A stretch of 64,000 nucleotides of DNA from Armillaria gallica (GCA_037576215.1 JBANDB010000017.1:1240001-1304000); one strand, 5' to 3'; positions 11,178 to 23,775 are shown, counted from the stretch's first letter. A program made the numbers and translations. Notes: generated from the letters alone by a model not told the origin.

Positions 11178-12502
11178 ATGAGCGACGTTATCGCGAAGTC
11201 CCCACAAGCAGACCCGGAGGCTCAGCCGCTCCTAGATTCCCCACAAGTAGCATACGATTCAACTGAGCCTAGCGCCGAGATAGCCAAACAAGAGCGTAGT
11301 TGGAAGCACATATTATTCTATATGCTTACCACGCTGTTGGGAGTTGGCATCCTGGCCATCTTCATCAAAGGCTTCATCGATGCTGACGATGTAACAGTAT
11401 GGGTCTTTACCTTTCAATAGCTCAATGCCTCTAACCATGGACTAGTTTGATTTCAAGAAGGCATTGAAGGCTGCGCTAGGTGGGGGATTGAGCGGTGCTG
11501 CTGGTATGACCCCCCGCTTCATGAAATGTTGCAGCCTTCAATCTAATCTGTTATGCAGCAATGGTTCTACAGGTGTTGACTCTAATGGTAAGATTTACTG
11601 GCGTGTCAAGTTACCATCGTTGATAAGCATTTCGGTAGCCTATTCGCACCGTCATGAACTACCAATATCGATTTGGTTCTACGACAAGCGAAGCTATCCT
11701 GACCTTGTACAATGATGGTGGATGGACACGCTACTACCAAGGGCTCTCCGCTGCCCTCATACAAGGGCCCGTATCTCGCTTTGGCGATACCGCAGCCAAT
11801 GCCGGCATTCTCGCACTCCTCAGTTCGAACACGTATATGAAGACTCTTCCGCCCCACATTCAGACTATATTCGTCTCTCTCGCTGCCGCTGCATTCAGGA
11901 TTATTCTTACCCCCATCGATACCGTCAAGACAACTATGCAGACCCAAGGAAAACCGGGAATGCGCATCCTGAGAACTCGCGTAAGTCCGCATGCATCTGG
12001 CGTCATAGTATACCATAATGGCATCTATCTACACAGGTAAAACAATACGGAATTGGATCATTATGGTATGGTGCACTAGCCACCGCAGCAGCCACGTTCG
12101 TGGGGAACTATCCTTGGTTCTCTACTTACAACTACCTTGATAAAGTTCTGCCTGCGCCTACGACCTTCGTTGAGAAGCTTCTTCGGCAGGCATTTATTGG
12201 TTTCTGTGCTGCCGTCGTCTCGGACACTATCTCTAACTCCCTACGAGTTTTGAAGACTTACCGTCAAGTCAACGAGACACGGATCGGGTATTTGGATGCC
12301 GCTCGTGCTGTCATTGCTGTGGATGGGGTTAAAGGCTTGTTCGGCCGAGGACTCAAGACAAGAATCATCGCGAATGGCCTGCAGAGCATCATGTTCTCTA
12401 TTCTGTGGAAGTTATTCTTAGACTTGTACGTACGACAGGCTATGCCATCGGACTTGTCAACTAATTCCTTTCAATAGGTGGAACCGTAAAACAGAAGGAT
12501 AG
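11178..12502 (+). CDS. Divergent SLC25-type mitochondrial carrier-like protein
   Basis: SLC25 carriers move small solutes across organelle membranes using three repeats of two helices. The start at 11178 (MSDVIAKSPQ) opens a polar N-terminal extension with its own hydrophobic helix (FYMLTTLLGVGILAIFIKG), unusual for a carrier. Exon 1 ends at 11396 and exon 2 begins at 11446; further introns give the continuous reading LKAALGGGLSGAA...MPIRTVMNYQYRFG. The second carrier signature is close to canonical (PIDTVKTTMQTQG); the first (PIRTVMN) and third (SNSLRVLKTYRQ) are degenerate. W-x-x-Y-x-G segments (WTRYYQGL, SLWYGAL) recur. The last intron is at 12426-12478 and the stop at 12500-12502. Substrate cannot be inferred; location could be mitochondrial or another organelle. 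Confidence 0.75.
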
Positions 12503-14519
12503 ATATGGGGTATAGTCGACATGTAACTAGTGAACAAAAATAGACTGAGTCAGGAGAAGCTGTGTGAATTTGGTACCAGTACTCATCTGACTTATTGATA
12601 CGTCTGTACACGGTACTTGCCGGGTACGCGTTGCTTCAAAATACGCGTTTGGCCCCTATCTGCATCACGTGCCGATGAGCCTGAGCAGAGATGCGCCCTC
12701 ACTGAATGCACTCTAAGCACGTATCCCGGTCTCTTCGTCCGGCATCCACTAGATTGTATGCTCTGATATACGTATTTGTCACCGTATAGGTAGGCCCGTT
12801 GCTATGGAAGCCTAAGATGCCAATCTCTAGAAACCCTGAACGTTTTCAATCGCATTTACTCGTACGGTAGCATAGTTGGTACCGAGTTTGCTAGGAGCGG
12901 GTTGTGTATACGGATCTGCTGACAGCATATCGAACTGAACGTGAAGGATTCAAAAAGGGATGGTATGTCGCCTTCATCTTGTCAGTTCTCCGCATCGTCT
13001 CGTTCGTTTGACTGAGTAATTCACTAGGTCTATGAAACAAACATAACGAGCAAAAAATATCAGGCCTTTCCTAGATCGACAATAATGTCTTCTATATGAC
13101 TTCCCACATTAAGGCCTTTCTTGGATGCGAAACCGTCTTGTCTTGTAAAAGAAGTAGCTGATCTACGAAGAGAGCCACAAAACATCCAGAGCTCTTGCGG
13201 AACTCTCTGCATGCCGTTCAAGGTGGGAAAATTCCAAGTACTTGGTTGCATTCTGCTAAGGAGCTGTTTCACAGCTGTGCCAGTGCCATGTGAATATTGC
13301 CAAGTATCTCATTGGTTGTCCTGCTGCCAGCTTTACAAGAGGAACTGAAGGAGGCTTACACAATTTGAAGTGTTACGAGCAACAGAAACGCGTTGCTCCT
13401 CTTGGAGTGGTACCTAAAGAGGGCATCAAACTTGTCTAGGGTCTTCTATATGGCTCTGATGCATCTCCGCAGCTCAGAGGAAGCATTGTTGATCTTGACA
13501 CTCAGCTATGCATCCTGGAAATGGTCAGACTTCTTCATATCTAGGAATCGGTCACTTATAGCAATACATAGCATTAAGGTTCTTAGGGTTCTGCCGTATA
13601 TGTGCGTGTCGACCACCCGAAGACGACTATTGAAGATAAACCTGATCCTCCCGGTCGTGTTCAGGTCCAGCGGCAACTTGATCATGTCGTCGTCGAAGAG
13701 CCGGCTTTTGAACAACTTTCTCCTAGTGACCCCGGCGCCTTATTGAATGCTCAAGCTGGTTATTGGCGCTAGACGAATGATCTGGTGACTGCCATAGCTG
13801 AATCCCGCTAGCCAGCGTCACCGTTCAGGGTTCTTTCTCGACGCTCCACACATGCCTATCAAGTGGGACCACATACGCGCATTCGTTAGATTTGACGCCC
13901 TTCCTCCCATCGGTTCTCATCCTCTCGGCGAGATATACCCTCTTGGATATGTGAGTCTCAGTGTTACCATTTGTGACCTTGACATGACATGATGCATTAG
14001 TCTGGACAGATGGAATGTGGGTTATCTTCATGCTGTGCGAAAATAGACTCCTTTACGACATAGATGGGAACATGCTATTATCATGTGGTCATCGGCTCTT
14101 GGGCATGTACCTGCTCAAGCGCCGAGATGTGCCAGTTAGGCTCCCTTGCTCAACCTTCGGACCTCGGGCCGCAAGGTCTAGGACTTAAAGGGACAGTAAT
14201 TTCTCGTTATATTACGAGGCTTGCATGATGATTTACAGCTGCCAAGGCCTGGGGGTTTGCCATCGTTGCAAGTGTTCTTGGACGCCTAGCTTCGTTGGTT
14301 ATTATGTTTCGCCGCTTCGAAAGCGTGTCCAGCACGCAGAGGAGGCGTGGATTTCGGTTCTGCCGCACTCATTAGTGATAAGATTTAATCAAGATCGGCC
14401 CTGCGGAATGGAATTAGCGAGGCTTCCTTGCGGCCTGGTCCATACATATTGCTCCCAGGTTGTTTCGATATACGTGATGATACCCTCCTCCATCCTCTAT
14501 CCTCGTCTTCATCCTTATC
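12503..14519. other. Intergenic stretch with possible gene relic
   Basis: 12503-13050 shows no coding pattern. 13060-14031 on the minus strand may hold a decayed gene (listed separately). 14032-14519 is the upstream region of the coiled-coil gene; the pyrimidine-rich run at about 14480-14600 suits a fungal core promoter and 5' UTR. Confidence 0.5.
13060..14031 (-). pseudogene. Possible relic of a fungal NLR-like gene's N-terminus
   Basis: Minus-strand frames in order read MKITHIPSVQTNASCHVKVT, then LNTTGRIRFIF, then INNASSELRRCIRAI and KTLDKFDALFRY, then GNIHMALAQL. This loosely resembles the C2-like N-terminus and helical segment that precede the NACHT domain in Agaricomycete NLR-like proteins (helical part with DALDKF-type motifs). 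The frames are split by several stops and shifts that introns do not repair, and no P-loop follows. I call it a decayed fragment with low confidence; it could also be unrelated non-coding DNA. Confidence 0.25.
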
Positions 14520-15590
14520 ATGTTTTGTCATCCTTTTTACCACTTCGACGCTTTCCATCTTTCAGAGTTTTTCCTTCTTCTCTTTCTATTCGTCCTTCTT
14601 ATCATCGATATCGCCGTACACGTTGCGACGAGGTGGCGTTCGAGTATTTTTTCTGGTGCGACCCTTCCGTATCGTAATTGAAAATCCAGTAATGACCTGT
14701 ATGATTTGCGTGTAGCAACCCAGCGAGAATCAAAGAATGTGTCCAACCTGCCTATACCTGTTCCCGACGCACGCATATCCGAATCGCAACAGCGACAACC
14801 CGAAGTCTCCATATCGGATTCGAAGCACGACGCTGCTAGCGTCGTCCGAACTTCTCGGAATCCCTCACCCGTTAACCAAGAAAAGGCACATCTACTTTCA
14901 ACACTAGACCTGCAAAAGAAATTATCGCAAAGCACATTTTCCCATTTCACTGAGCGGCTCCTTCTCACGAACAAGCTATGGACGCAGAACACAATCATCT
15001 GCCAGCTTCGGCATGCCTTACATTTCACCCAGGACGGTAAACGGGAAAATTCCTTCAATGCCTTCCTCGATCGCCTGATACTTTCCAACACCATCTGGCG
15101 ACAGCAGAAGGAGATCGATTGCTTGAGACGCGAGCGCGATAACATCAAGCGTTCTCGAGTCAAATCGGTTGTTTCCTTGGCCAAATCGCTCGCGTCCCAC
15201 CAGCGCAAGGAGGCTCTCACCAAACGACTGGTGGTTGACCTTGTCGATGAAGTCAGGGCGAGCAAGCGGGAGACAGTGATATTACGGGAGGAACACGACA
15301 AGGAGGTGCGGACGATCAACGAATTGTGGGTGAAGGACTACAGAGGAGTAGTGGGTGAAGTGGAAAAATCTCGGCTTGCTGAGAGAGCGAGGATTGTTCA
15401 ACAGGAGATTTCTAACGACATCGAGGGGGAATTACGGGACGAGCTCAATAACAGTAGGAAGGAAGTGGAAGCGCTGAGAGGCCAGGTTGCCGAGTATGAG
15501 CGCTTGATTGAAGAGCTTTGGTCGGATCTTCATGGGCAGTCAGAGAAGTCTCCCATACAAGGCCGAACAATAGCTTCATCCTTTGGCTAG
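14520..15590 (+). CDS. Membrane-anchored coiled-coil protein, 342 aa
   Basis: Two exons, 14520-14673 and 14716-15590, join in frame across a 42 bp intron (donor GTAATT, acceptor TGTAG). The start at 14520 gives MFCHPFYHFDAF and then a strongly hydrophobic helix (FFLLLFLFVLLIIDIAVHV) acting as an N-terminal anchor. A Pro/Ser-rich linker (about residues 50-95) is followed by about 220 residues of charged heptad-like sequence (DLVDEVRASKRETVILREEH, RDELNNSRKEVEALRGQVAE), predicted coiled coil. The long second frame has no in-frame ATG near its start, which is why the upstream exon is needed. No family recognised; a membrane tether or scaffold is inference. The 260-codon antisense frame here is a shadow. 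Confidence 0.6.
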
Positions 15591-16008
15591 GAGGAGGATA
15601 TGACAACGGTAGTACTGGTATACTAACGGCGTTTGGTTGAGTATGGCGGGCATTCGAGGTGGATATTTATATGGAGTAATTTATTCGAATTGTATGTATT
15701 AGTACAGGTAGAATACGCGCGGTCTATTATCTACTTACGTATAAACATTATGATAATCATACGGGGGACCTTTTTTAATTTTGTCCAATTGTTGTGTTGA
15801 AGGTCCGCTTTGACTCCGCATCGCTTTGCTGTTGACGACGACGACCAAGCGACGACGCTGTCATCAACGTCGTCGCCTACAACAATAATGACTCTCAACA
15901 ATAACGATTGTTGGCTTGTTGCGATGGGTGCTGGGACCGTTATTAAAGGTCAACGATCGTCGTCGCTGTTCCTGCTACACGTTGACCTTGATGCCGTTCA
16001 ATTGGGCC
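15591..16008. other. Intergenic, no gene seen
   Basis: About 420 bp between two plus-strand genes. It holds the 3' UTR of the coiled-coil gene and the upstream region of the F-box gene. A repetitive GACGACG/CGTCGTC-rich stretch lies at about 15830-15880. No conserved coding sequence. Confidence 0.5.
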
Positions 16009-18048
16009 ATGCCATCTTACCTCTCTAATATTCTACTTCGCAACAAGGGGCCTCAACTCCCCGCCGTCTGTTATATTCAGCGGCTTCCATTCGACATATT
16101 TGTCGAGCACATATTCCCTCTACTTTGCGTTGAAGAAATAATATGCCTCCGCAGGGTCAGTGGTCAGTCAACTATGAGACAAAATGTTTTTTGACATGAG
16201 ATTTATAGGTGAACCGAATGTTCTTCCTGTTGACCCGCGAGCCTGTTATCTGGAAACGCTTCATGGCTCGTATGAATATACCTGTTCCTCCCTTCCGGCC
16301 CACGTTCGAGTATGCCCAGCGGGAGACCGATTTTGAGATCGAGCAGATGGTCACACGCGCTATTTCCGTGGACGATAATTTCAGGAGACGGCAACCCAGT
16401 ATCGTCAATCGGTATCGGGTCCTGTTGTACTCCCATGTACTCGAACTGAAGTTGGTATTGGGGGGAAAGTATCTCATCGCCTCTATAAAGAACCTCGTAT
16501 TCCGGCAATTCCAAATTGTCATCGTCAATTTGGAGCATCCAGATGAAGACGGTGTTCGTCCTGTATTATACATACCGGTTCGCGCGCGCGCCGCTCACCT
16601 CTCTGCAAAATATATGACCTACCATGGGGAGCCGGGCATCATGATTTCATATGTATGCCGTTCGTGGAAGAAGATGGATGATGGGACACCGACTGGGCAC
16701 TTGTAAGTTTTATTCTCGCACACGGACCAGATTCGAAGGTCGTTACTGACGAAAATCCGTTGTAGGACGAATCTCGACACTTTGACCTACCATGCACCCG
16801 TTGACGAGGCGCACCCCATAATATACGAATGCAGCTGCTATTTCTCTCCCTTGAATGTTATGGAGTCGTTGTCGGATCCCTATGTCTTGCCAGGAGATGA
16901 TGAGTACGAAAAACGGCAATCTGGGATCAAGAGACCTTCGAACCGCGTCATGACCTTCACTTCTGGGCGGATGTTGTACGATCCATCGCTTTTCGAAAGC
17001 AATGGTGTGCCATACCTTGTAATGACCCAGCAGCCCGATAGAGTCATATTTGCCAATCTGCACAATCACAAGACGCGTCTTCTCCTCTGCAAAAGGGTCC
17101 CGACGCTCGAAAACTTCGTGAGCCTCTCATAGTGACGCTTTTGCATATCTGATATTCACTAACACCTCCTAGCGTCATACCATAATGGCTGTCCGCGTTC
17201 TACCAGGCCAAAGTCACGTTTTAGTCATTCGAAGAATCCAACATCCCAGCTCGATTCCCCGGAACACTATAGAGCTATACCAAATGCCCCACTATGCAGG
17301 CCAGCCTCTCCCTACGACTGCCGCATTTGAACGCGTATGGGCTCCAGAATGCCATACCCGCAGTTTCCACATTTCTGACCACTACCGCCCCTCGTACAAA
17401 GGTGATCATCCCACTCGCTGGAACGACCCTCCGCCGCCTCTATCCATATTCATGTCTTCTGCCGACCCGAACACCACGACACATTATCATCTTTGGCCTT
17501 CGTTGATCAAGTCCCGGATATACGGAACGGAGAAAACCATTGATGTATGGGCATACAGTCTCGGAGATTCCTGCACTCAGCAATCCCTCCATCGCAGTGA
17601 CACCGACATCACTCGTATCATTCCTGGTGTGTATCGTTCTCTCGCGTGGCATCAGCCTGAGGAGGACCGGACAATATCACCCAAGATGACATCCCTCATG
17701 CGCTACACAAGCCGCGAGGCACTACCTACAGGGTATTCTTCTCCCACACTGCCGACCGACGAGCCCCTCCTCAGGAAGGGTCGTCTGGGTATCCCCAAAT
17801 TTGTTTATGGTCCGTTTCCAGATGTGAACGAGGAATCCTATCCCAATTTCTTCCACAAAGGTATCTCGGCAGCGGCGTGGGATGAGAGCATCGGGCGAGC
17901 GTGCTTCGTCTCCGATGAGAGCACAGTGATTGAGGTTCTGGATATGGCGTACGTTGTACAGCCAGATGATCGCCTGACGCGATGGAATATGAACCATATG
18001 CACAGGAAAGTGCAGACACTCCCGACTGATAATAATATAATGATGTGA
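16009..18048 (+). CDS. F-box protein, 622 aa, four exons
   Basis: F-box proteins recruit substrates to SCF (Skp1-Cullin-F-box) ubiquitin ligases. Exons 16009-16155, 16209-16702, 16766-17117 and 17173-18048 sum to 623 codons with consistent phases. The F-box lies near the N-terminus: LPFDIFVEHIFPLLCVEEII, then LRR-VNRMFFLLTREPVIWKRF. The body, about 550 residues, contains tracts such as IPVPPFRPTFEYAQRE and FTSGRMLYDPSLFE that suggest a beta-propeller-like or novel substrate domain, but I see no clear WD or LRR periodicity. It differs from the F-box/LRR family downstream at 38-57 kb in length, intron number and C-terminus. It converges with the coiled-coil gene on the other strand; about 190 bp separate the stops. 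Confidence 0.85.
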
Positions 18049-18240
18049 TACGATTAACGACTGTACATGATTTGCATTTTAGTCTTTACAAGTGTAACAA
18101 AGCAAAAGGACAAAGACTCTTAGGACATAGCGCCACAGAGAATTGTGACAACTAGCAGCCTCGGATACAACTAAATTACTATAAATCTACGCATAAATTA
18201 TTCCGTGAACGTCCCGTTTCCTTTGATCATAGGTAATATT

Positions 18241-20720
18241 TCATTCCACATCATCCTCGTCGTCGGCGTCATCCTCATCCTCAGTTTCCTCTTCTACATG
18301 ATTCTCTCGAGAAGGAGTAGGCGGAATAAACCCAGTACCCAACGTGCCGCTCGCGTTCCTTGCGAGGCCAAGACTATATAAGGCGCTCAAAGTTCTTGGC
18401 CTCGGTCCCCGGTCTTCCACGGACATCGACGAGACAGGCGAAGAGAGAGGCATTGACACACGCAAGCCCAAATTTGCGTAGGGATCCTTTCGTGTCGGGA
18501 AGTTCATGGACTGCGCTTGTCGCAGCTTCGGATTCGCTATGACGTTTCCGAACGTCGTGGCAGAGGGACTCGAGGGGTGGGAGGTCCACGATATCCACCC
18601 AGAGGAAGGAGATGGGGGTATAGGCGAAAGCAGCTCGGGATCGTGAATAGCCCGCTTGATGGCAGCAATATCATGCTGTATGTCGTCTAGCTTTTGAGAG
18701 AGATTCTGCTGAGCCTTCTTTACAGCCGGATCAGAGCCCGAGATGAACGCGTCAATTTGTGCTTCCACCTCCTCCAAGGTCGGCGACTCTCCAGATTTAT
18801 CGTCGAGCGCCCCGGGAACGGTTAAGATTGTCTCGAACCCGTGCGCGAGAAGAGCCTCATCAGCGATGCGGATTTCCAATTCAACACGGGCGTCTTCTGC
18901 GTAGTCGTTCAGCCGTTCCGCTGCCGTGTGAAGGACCTGGCTGGAGTTGGTCGCCGATAGTTGATTCTTGAGCTCTTGAAGTGCGTGATGGCAATCGCGG
19001 AAGGCTCGTTGCATATCATCGTAACGCCGACTTACTTGCGTGAGCTTTGCCAGTAAAGGCGACTCTTCTTGGGGAGGGAAGGGCACAGGATCCGAGGTAA
19101 CCAGAGTGGAGGATGAGGATGAAGATTCGGAAGGGGTAAGTTCATCGAAGACAGATGTGGACTGCGACGCTAGGTGAGGAGAAGGCTGATGAGTGCTTAT
19201 CGTCTTTGATTGGTCCTCCTGTCCCTCTGTTTCCGGCGCTGTCTTCACCTCCTCTGGGTCTTCTTTCGTCTCCTCTGAGGGTGGAGGTTCAGGAAGAGTC
19301 TTCTGATGTGCTGGAATGGGTGGCAACACAACGAACTTCTCCAGCTCGAACCTTCGAGCTGTTTGTATCCGTAACTCTTCAACCAGTGCTTCCACTGCAT
19401 TCTCGGCCACAACGATCCGGCCCATAGACTCAGAGGAGCCATTAAGGTCTGCTGTAAACCCATGAGCGTCGCGAAGCATCTTCTCCAAAAGCGTGCTCGC
19501 GTCATCTCCTCGCTCAATACCTTCTTCAGCACGTAACGTCCACCGTCGAAGCCACTCCTCGATGATCTCTTCACGGGCAACCATGCGAATTCTTAATGAA
19601 ACTTCCCTGCGACGACCAAAAGCCTCTCGCATGACATCGCCACCCACTTCGTCCAGCGCGAGCCTCAGTTTTTCAGTATCGGCACGGGACTGTTCAAGCT
19701 GAGAAGACAATACAGATATCTGTGTGGTCAGAGTATTGACCGTCGCGGCATGTCTTTCCTTCATGGACACAAGTGACGCCTGGAGACGGTTTGTCGCCGC
19801 TTGAGAGAATTTCCTGTGAGAGTTTAGTGACAAACGTGTGTGATAAAGTAAAACGACGTACATGTATCTTGAGACCATTTTTGCGGCCGAATTATCCTCT
19901 AGTTTCAACTTCTCTAGCTCGGCTTGAGCTTTCGCGAGTTCGACCCTATCGTTCTCTTTGTTCCTTATCTCCGCTTCATACTTGGAATGCGCAATGGCAA
20001 GTTCACCTTCAAGGTGATCTACCTTGGCATGAAGCTCCTCGGATTCCGAAGAAAAATCATCGAACAGCTTATGAATGCCAGACTTTGCTTCGGAAAGACT
20101 TGTATTTGGTGGTAAACGGGGCGACATGGATGTCCTGCCGTCGAGAGAGCGAACATAATCAGCATACTCGCTCACGACCAGGTCGGACATCTTGCTGTAT
20201 TCCTGCGCCTCTCGTAGTTGCTTCTCTAGGTCTCGTTCCCGAATCTTACCCTCCTCCTCCCTCCCTCGGATCCTCGCGGCCAAGGCATACGCCCCTTCCG
20301 CAGCATCTTTGGCTTTGGCGAGCTCCGCGTTCGCCTCGGCAACTTGAGTCGTACGCTCGAGCAGGGCGTCCTCCGTGAGCGATAATTTGTCCGAAAGTCT
20401 CCTTAGTGACAGCGTCAACTCCTGCGATTGGAGGACCGCTGGATGAGATTCGGAAGTATCTGAATGCGGATTAGCGCGAAGAACGCTGAGTTCCGACTTG
20501 AGTAAAGCATTTTCGCGTTCCAATTGTATAAGTCTCTCGTGCGAATTGGATGTATTCAAGGCATGTCGCTGTAATTTTACGGAGGCGTTGTGGGCTTCAT
20601 CCTTTCGAAATAAGCGTTAATAAATAGCGAACCAGCGAGAAATCGGAATACCTGAAATCTGGATACAGCTGCCTTCAAACTTGTCAGTTCCAAGGACAAA
20701 GGATGCTCATCGCTGTGCAT
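18241..20720 (-). CDS. Large coiled-coil protein with acidic tail
   Basis: The start is put at 20720 (MHSDEHPLSLELTSLKAAV); a short intron after SRFQ leads into DEAHNASVKLQRHALNTSNS and the main frame. Another in-frame intron removes about 19816-19860 (donor GTACGT after SRYM), joining to KFSQAATNRL. The product, about 770 residues, is dominated by coiled coil (LIQLERENALLKSELSVLR, LEKQLREAQEYSKMSDLVV), a Pro/Glu/Ser-rich disordered middle, a second coiled coil (QQNLSQKLDDIQHDIAAIK) and a Ser/Pro-rich region, ending in an Asp/Glu run. No catalytic domain. It shares a 322 bp divergent promoter with the TFC6-like gene. Cytoskeletal or Golgi scaffold roles are possible, but nothing specific can be claimed. 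Confidence 0.8.
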
Positions 20721-21042
20721 AGCAAAGTCTCCTCGGAAATGTGTGGTGGTAACTTATCAACGTGGACATAGCTGGGAAGTTCGGGCCGGAAATATTCGGA
20801 GGTTCAAAAAATCATCATCCGGCAATTCGGCATCGCAACGGCTCGCAGTAGGCTCGCCGGTGGTAAACAAAAGAATATTCATGTTTCAGGCAAAATTTAT
20901 AGAATATGATAAAAACTTAAAACTATCGTTCGGATGTGGACAGGGATATCCAGCATATTGAACGGAAAATCGTTTGGACGATTCTTGAGACGAATATTTA
21001 TGAAAATCGGAACCACGGTCCGAAAATTGACTTACTCCCATC
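20721..21042. promoter_or_regulatory. Divergent promoter: coiled-coil gene / TFC6-like gene
   Basis: Only 322 bp separate the two start codons, so both genes must be driven from this interval. It is AT-rich near 20880-20930 and carries GCCGGT/CCGGC-type motifs near 20819-20865. I see no textbook TATA box for either side. Confidence 0.5.
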
Positions 21043-23775
21043 ATGAGCCGCCAACTTCGTCCTCGAAAAACGCGACCGAGCTACAGTGCTCTCGCTGGTC
21101 TCGAGAATGTAGACGATGATGGTGCTGGTCCGTCTATCGTCGACCTTGATGATGCCTCGAGTGGCAGCGACTTTGCACCAGGAAAAGACACCAAAGACGC
21201 CAAAGAGGACGAGACAGATGAGCTCGACGAAGATGATGATGATGATGACAAAATGGACGTTGACCTCGAAGAACCAGAGCCCGTCAAGCCAAAAGCCAAA
21301 CCGAAAGCGAGGTCTGGAGATTTTGTCGTCAAGCCAAAAACTGCTCCTCGCGCGGCCGGTGGGTCCAGAAGGCAGATGTACGTCCTTCCGACACCAAGCG
21401 TGAATCATCGGCACCGAGCGGTACCGTTATATGCTCGTGATGGACAGGTCGAACGTCTGGTGGCTCGCCCAAAGCCCTTTGCGGAGACGCAAACGACGTT
21501 GACCAACAATTTCACCCAAAATGTCAGGATCACTGACCGCGTCAACAAGGCTTGGGGGTACAATGTCGGTGCTGGGCCTCTGTGGGAGCTCACTGAAGAT
21601 AGAGGGTGGTTCAAAGAGGGCACTGCTGATGCTGAGGTCGAGGCTAACAGACGGCCGATTGTGTACTGCAACGTGAAGGTGAAAACCGATATGCAACTGC
21701 TAAGCAAAGAGTGCGTCGCCGTTTACTCTCTTTTTTTCATGAAAATAACCTCCAGTAGGGATGCTGCTCCATACCTTCCTTCTGATACTACAATGACAGA
21801 AGAGGGAGCATTGAAGCCTCCTCCCCCCGTTCCCTGTTTCTTTGGCCCGTTCGATTCTCAAACTCGCGTCGATATGGCCCTCTACGAGACCCAAAAGATC
21901 GGTACGTCGTTCTCATCTTTTAATACGAAAGTTTAACATCTTTGTCCAGCCGAATTCATACCTGAAAGTAAATCCTACGCGTTCAATCCCGGGGCGCCTG
22001 CGTGGGGTCTTGACTGGTGTCCAATCCATCCAGATGACCGACCAGGTTAGAAAAATGCTGCATTTTCCCTTGGTTTAGCTCGACTCTCGCGTAGGCCGTC
22101 AATACAAGCAATATCTCGCCGTCGCACCATTTCCTACAAGTGAACATTCACCTGAAATAGGTGTTCGCGAGCCTCGTCCATTATATGCCTGCATCCAAAT
22201 ATGGTGCTTGACGCCCGAGGGGTTGAGCTGTGAGCTTGTAGTTTGCATTGACTCTGGGCCAGCGTACGAGCTAAAATGGTGCCCTCTCCCGTCGCATGAT
22301 CCCGTACGTGATTCGACTGTTCGTTTGGTCTGCCTTTGACAGATTCCCAGATTTCTGGCAGCGATTCAAAACCGAGGAAACTAGGATTGCTTGCTGGGAC
22401 ATTCGAGGATGGTTCTTTCTCAGTGTTTACAATACCAGACCCTAGCGACTTTGAGCGCAGCGGTCCAGAGCCTGTTTTCGGTATATCAATCTCTTATCCT
22501 CCGCTCTCGCTGATTCGTTATATCTGTAGTTCGTATTCCTCAGCCTGTGCTACGTATTGAACTGGCTGAGACAGCATGCTGGACCTTTGATTGGGCTAAC
22601 AGTGAAGTCATCGCCATCGGGACAGCGAATGGTAAGAATGAGCTGCATTGTCCCCGAGCTAGGGTGACCATTGACTTCCTTGTACGAAGGTATCATAGCT
22701 GTATACAACATTGGGGCTACTCTCAAATCTATGGATGATCCTAGTACGGGTGCCCTATAGTATCCTGCTAGGCTTTCTGACAATACATTGTTTCCAGATA
22801 GCGCTCCCATCACCGATCTCCTTCCTACGCACTATATTTCCGTCCATCAGTCCGCAATCCGCGCGCTGGCATGGATACGAGCACCACCGTGTGCACCTTC
22901 GGGCACGCCATGTATTGATCAGGATCCCACCGTCATCGCTAGCGGTGGATATGATGGTATGGAATGTATGACAGATATACGCGATGGTCGGGGATCAGTC
23001 ATGAATCGCACAAGAGGTAAATTACGGACATTCTCTCCTGTTCACATGTACCTGATTGAATGCTAGATGTCATCAATACGATGGCGTTCTCGCCTTTTGC
23101 AGGAGGTCCTATTACGATCGACCACGAGAACATCGTGAAAGCGTACTCCGCGTCGCCCAGTATGCTCGGGAGAGGACATACTCTGATGGAGCCTCAAGGG
23201 CCTGTTTGGGTTTGTCCCATGCCGTTCTGCGCGGACCACTTATGACTCACGCTCCTCGTATCAGTGCTTGAGTGCATCAGACTATCACCCACAACTTGCT
23301 GTGGCTTCGGCAGATGGAGCATGTTCAACAACGAATATGTTAAGGTCCACGCGGAGAGGTGGCTCTGTTGTACGTCTGGCGCGAGTATCTTGCAGCTCTT
23401 TTGGTCTCTGACGATTTATTATCATAGCCCTTCTTCATCCACAAAATATACCAGCTGGACTATAGTCGAAAATCGAAGGAATACCGCATGCTGGAGCGCT
23501 TCCTACCACAAGAGACCGTTGACAGGACAAAGAACCCAGGCAGCACGAGTATTGGATCGTGGCCTCGACAGGTTGGCATTCAGCGTGTCGTGTGGAATGA
23601 AGGGAACGGATTGGCGTCAGCGGGAATGCTGGCTTCGGCGACGGCCTCGGGACTTTGTAGGATCGATTTTTTGGAGGGAAGGTGGATGAAGGGTAAGATA
23701 CCGCGCAATAGCGTTGAGAATATCAGGGGGGAGGATGAGGAGGCCATGGAGGGTGATTCCGATGATTCTTCGTGA
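21043..23775 (+). CDS. TFC6: TFIIIC WD40 subunit (Tfc6/GTF3C2-like)
   Basis: TFIIIC recognises internal promoters of tRNA genes and recruits TFIIIB and RNA polymerase III. The first exon starts MSRQLRPRKTRPSYSALAGL, runs through an acidic region (Asp/Glu-rich, residues about 30-80) and a Lys/Pro-rich NLS-like part (KPKAKPKAR), then ATQ-less core PFAETQTTLTNNFTQNVR. The WD40 region begins around SYAFNPGAPAWGLDWCPIHP, continues with PLYACIQIWCLTPEGLSCEL, KLGLLAGTFEDGSFSVFTIP, ACWTFDWANSEVIAIGTANG and IASGGYDGMECMTDIRDGRG, and ends with GIQRVVWNEGNGLASAGMLA before an acidic C-terminus. Roughly eight to ten short introns are needed. The GLDWCPxxP segment and overall plan fit Tfc6-type proteins; WD40 families are easily confused, so the symbol is tentative. 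Confidence 0.8.

Noticed and set aside
14537..15319. 260-codon minus-strand open frame rich in Arg/Ser
   Set aside because: Antisense of the coiled-coil gene; its composition is what the complement of Glu/Lys-rich coding DNA yields.
15830..15880. GACGACG-rich stretch considered as a repeat or CRISPR-like array
   Set aside because: Irregular low-complexity trinucleotides without repeat-spacer structure; CRISPR is not expected in a fungal nuclear genome.
19773..20378. 201-codon plus-strand open frame
   Set aside because: Antisense of the large coiled-coil gene, with no domain or ATG context.
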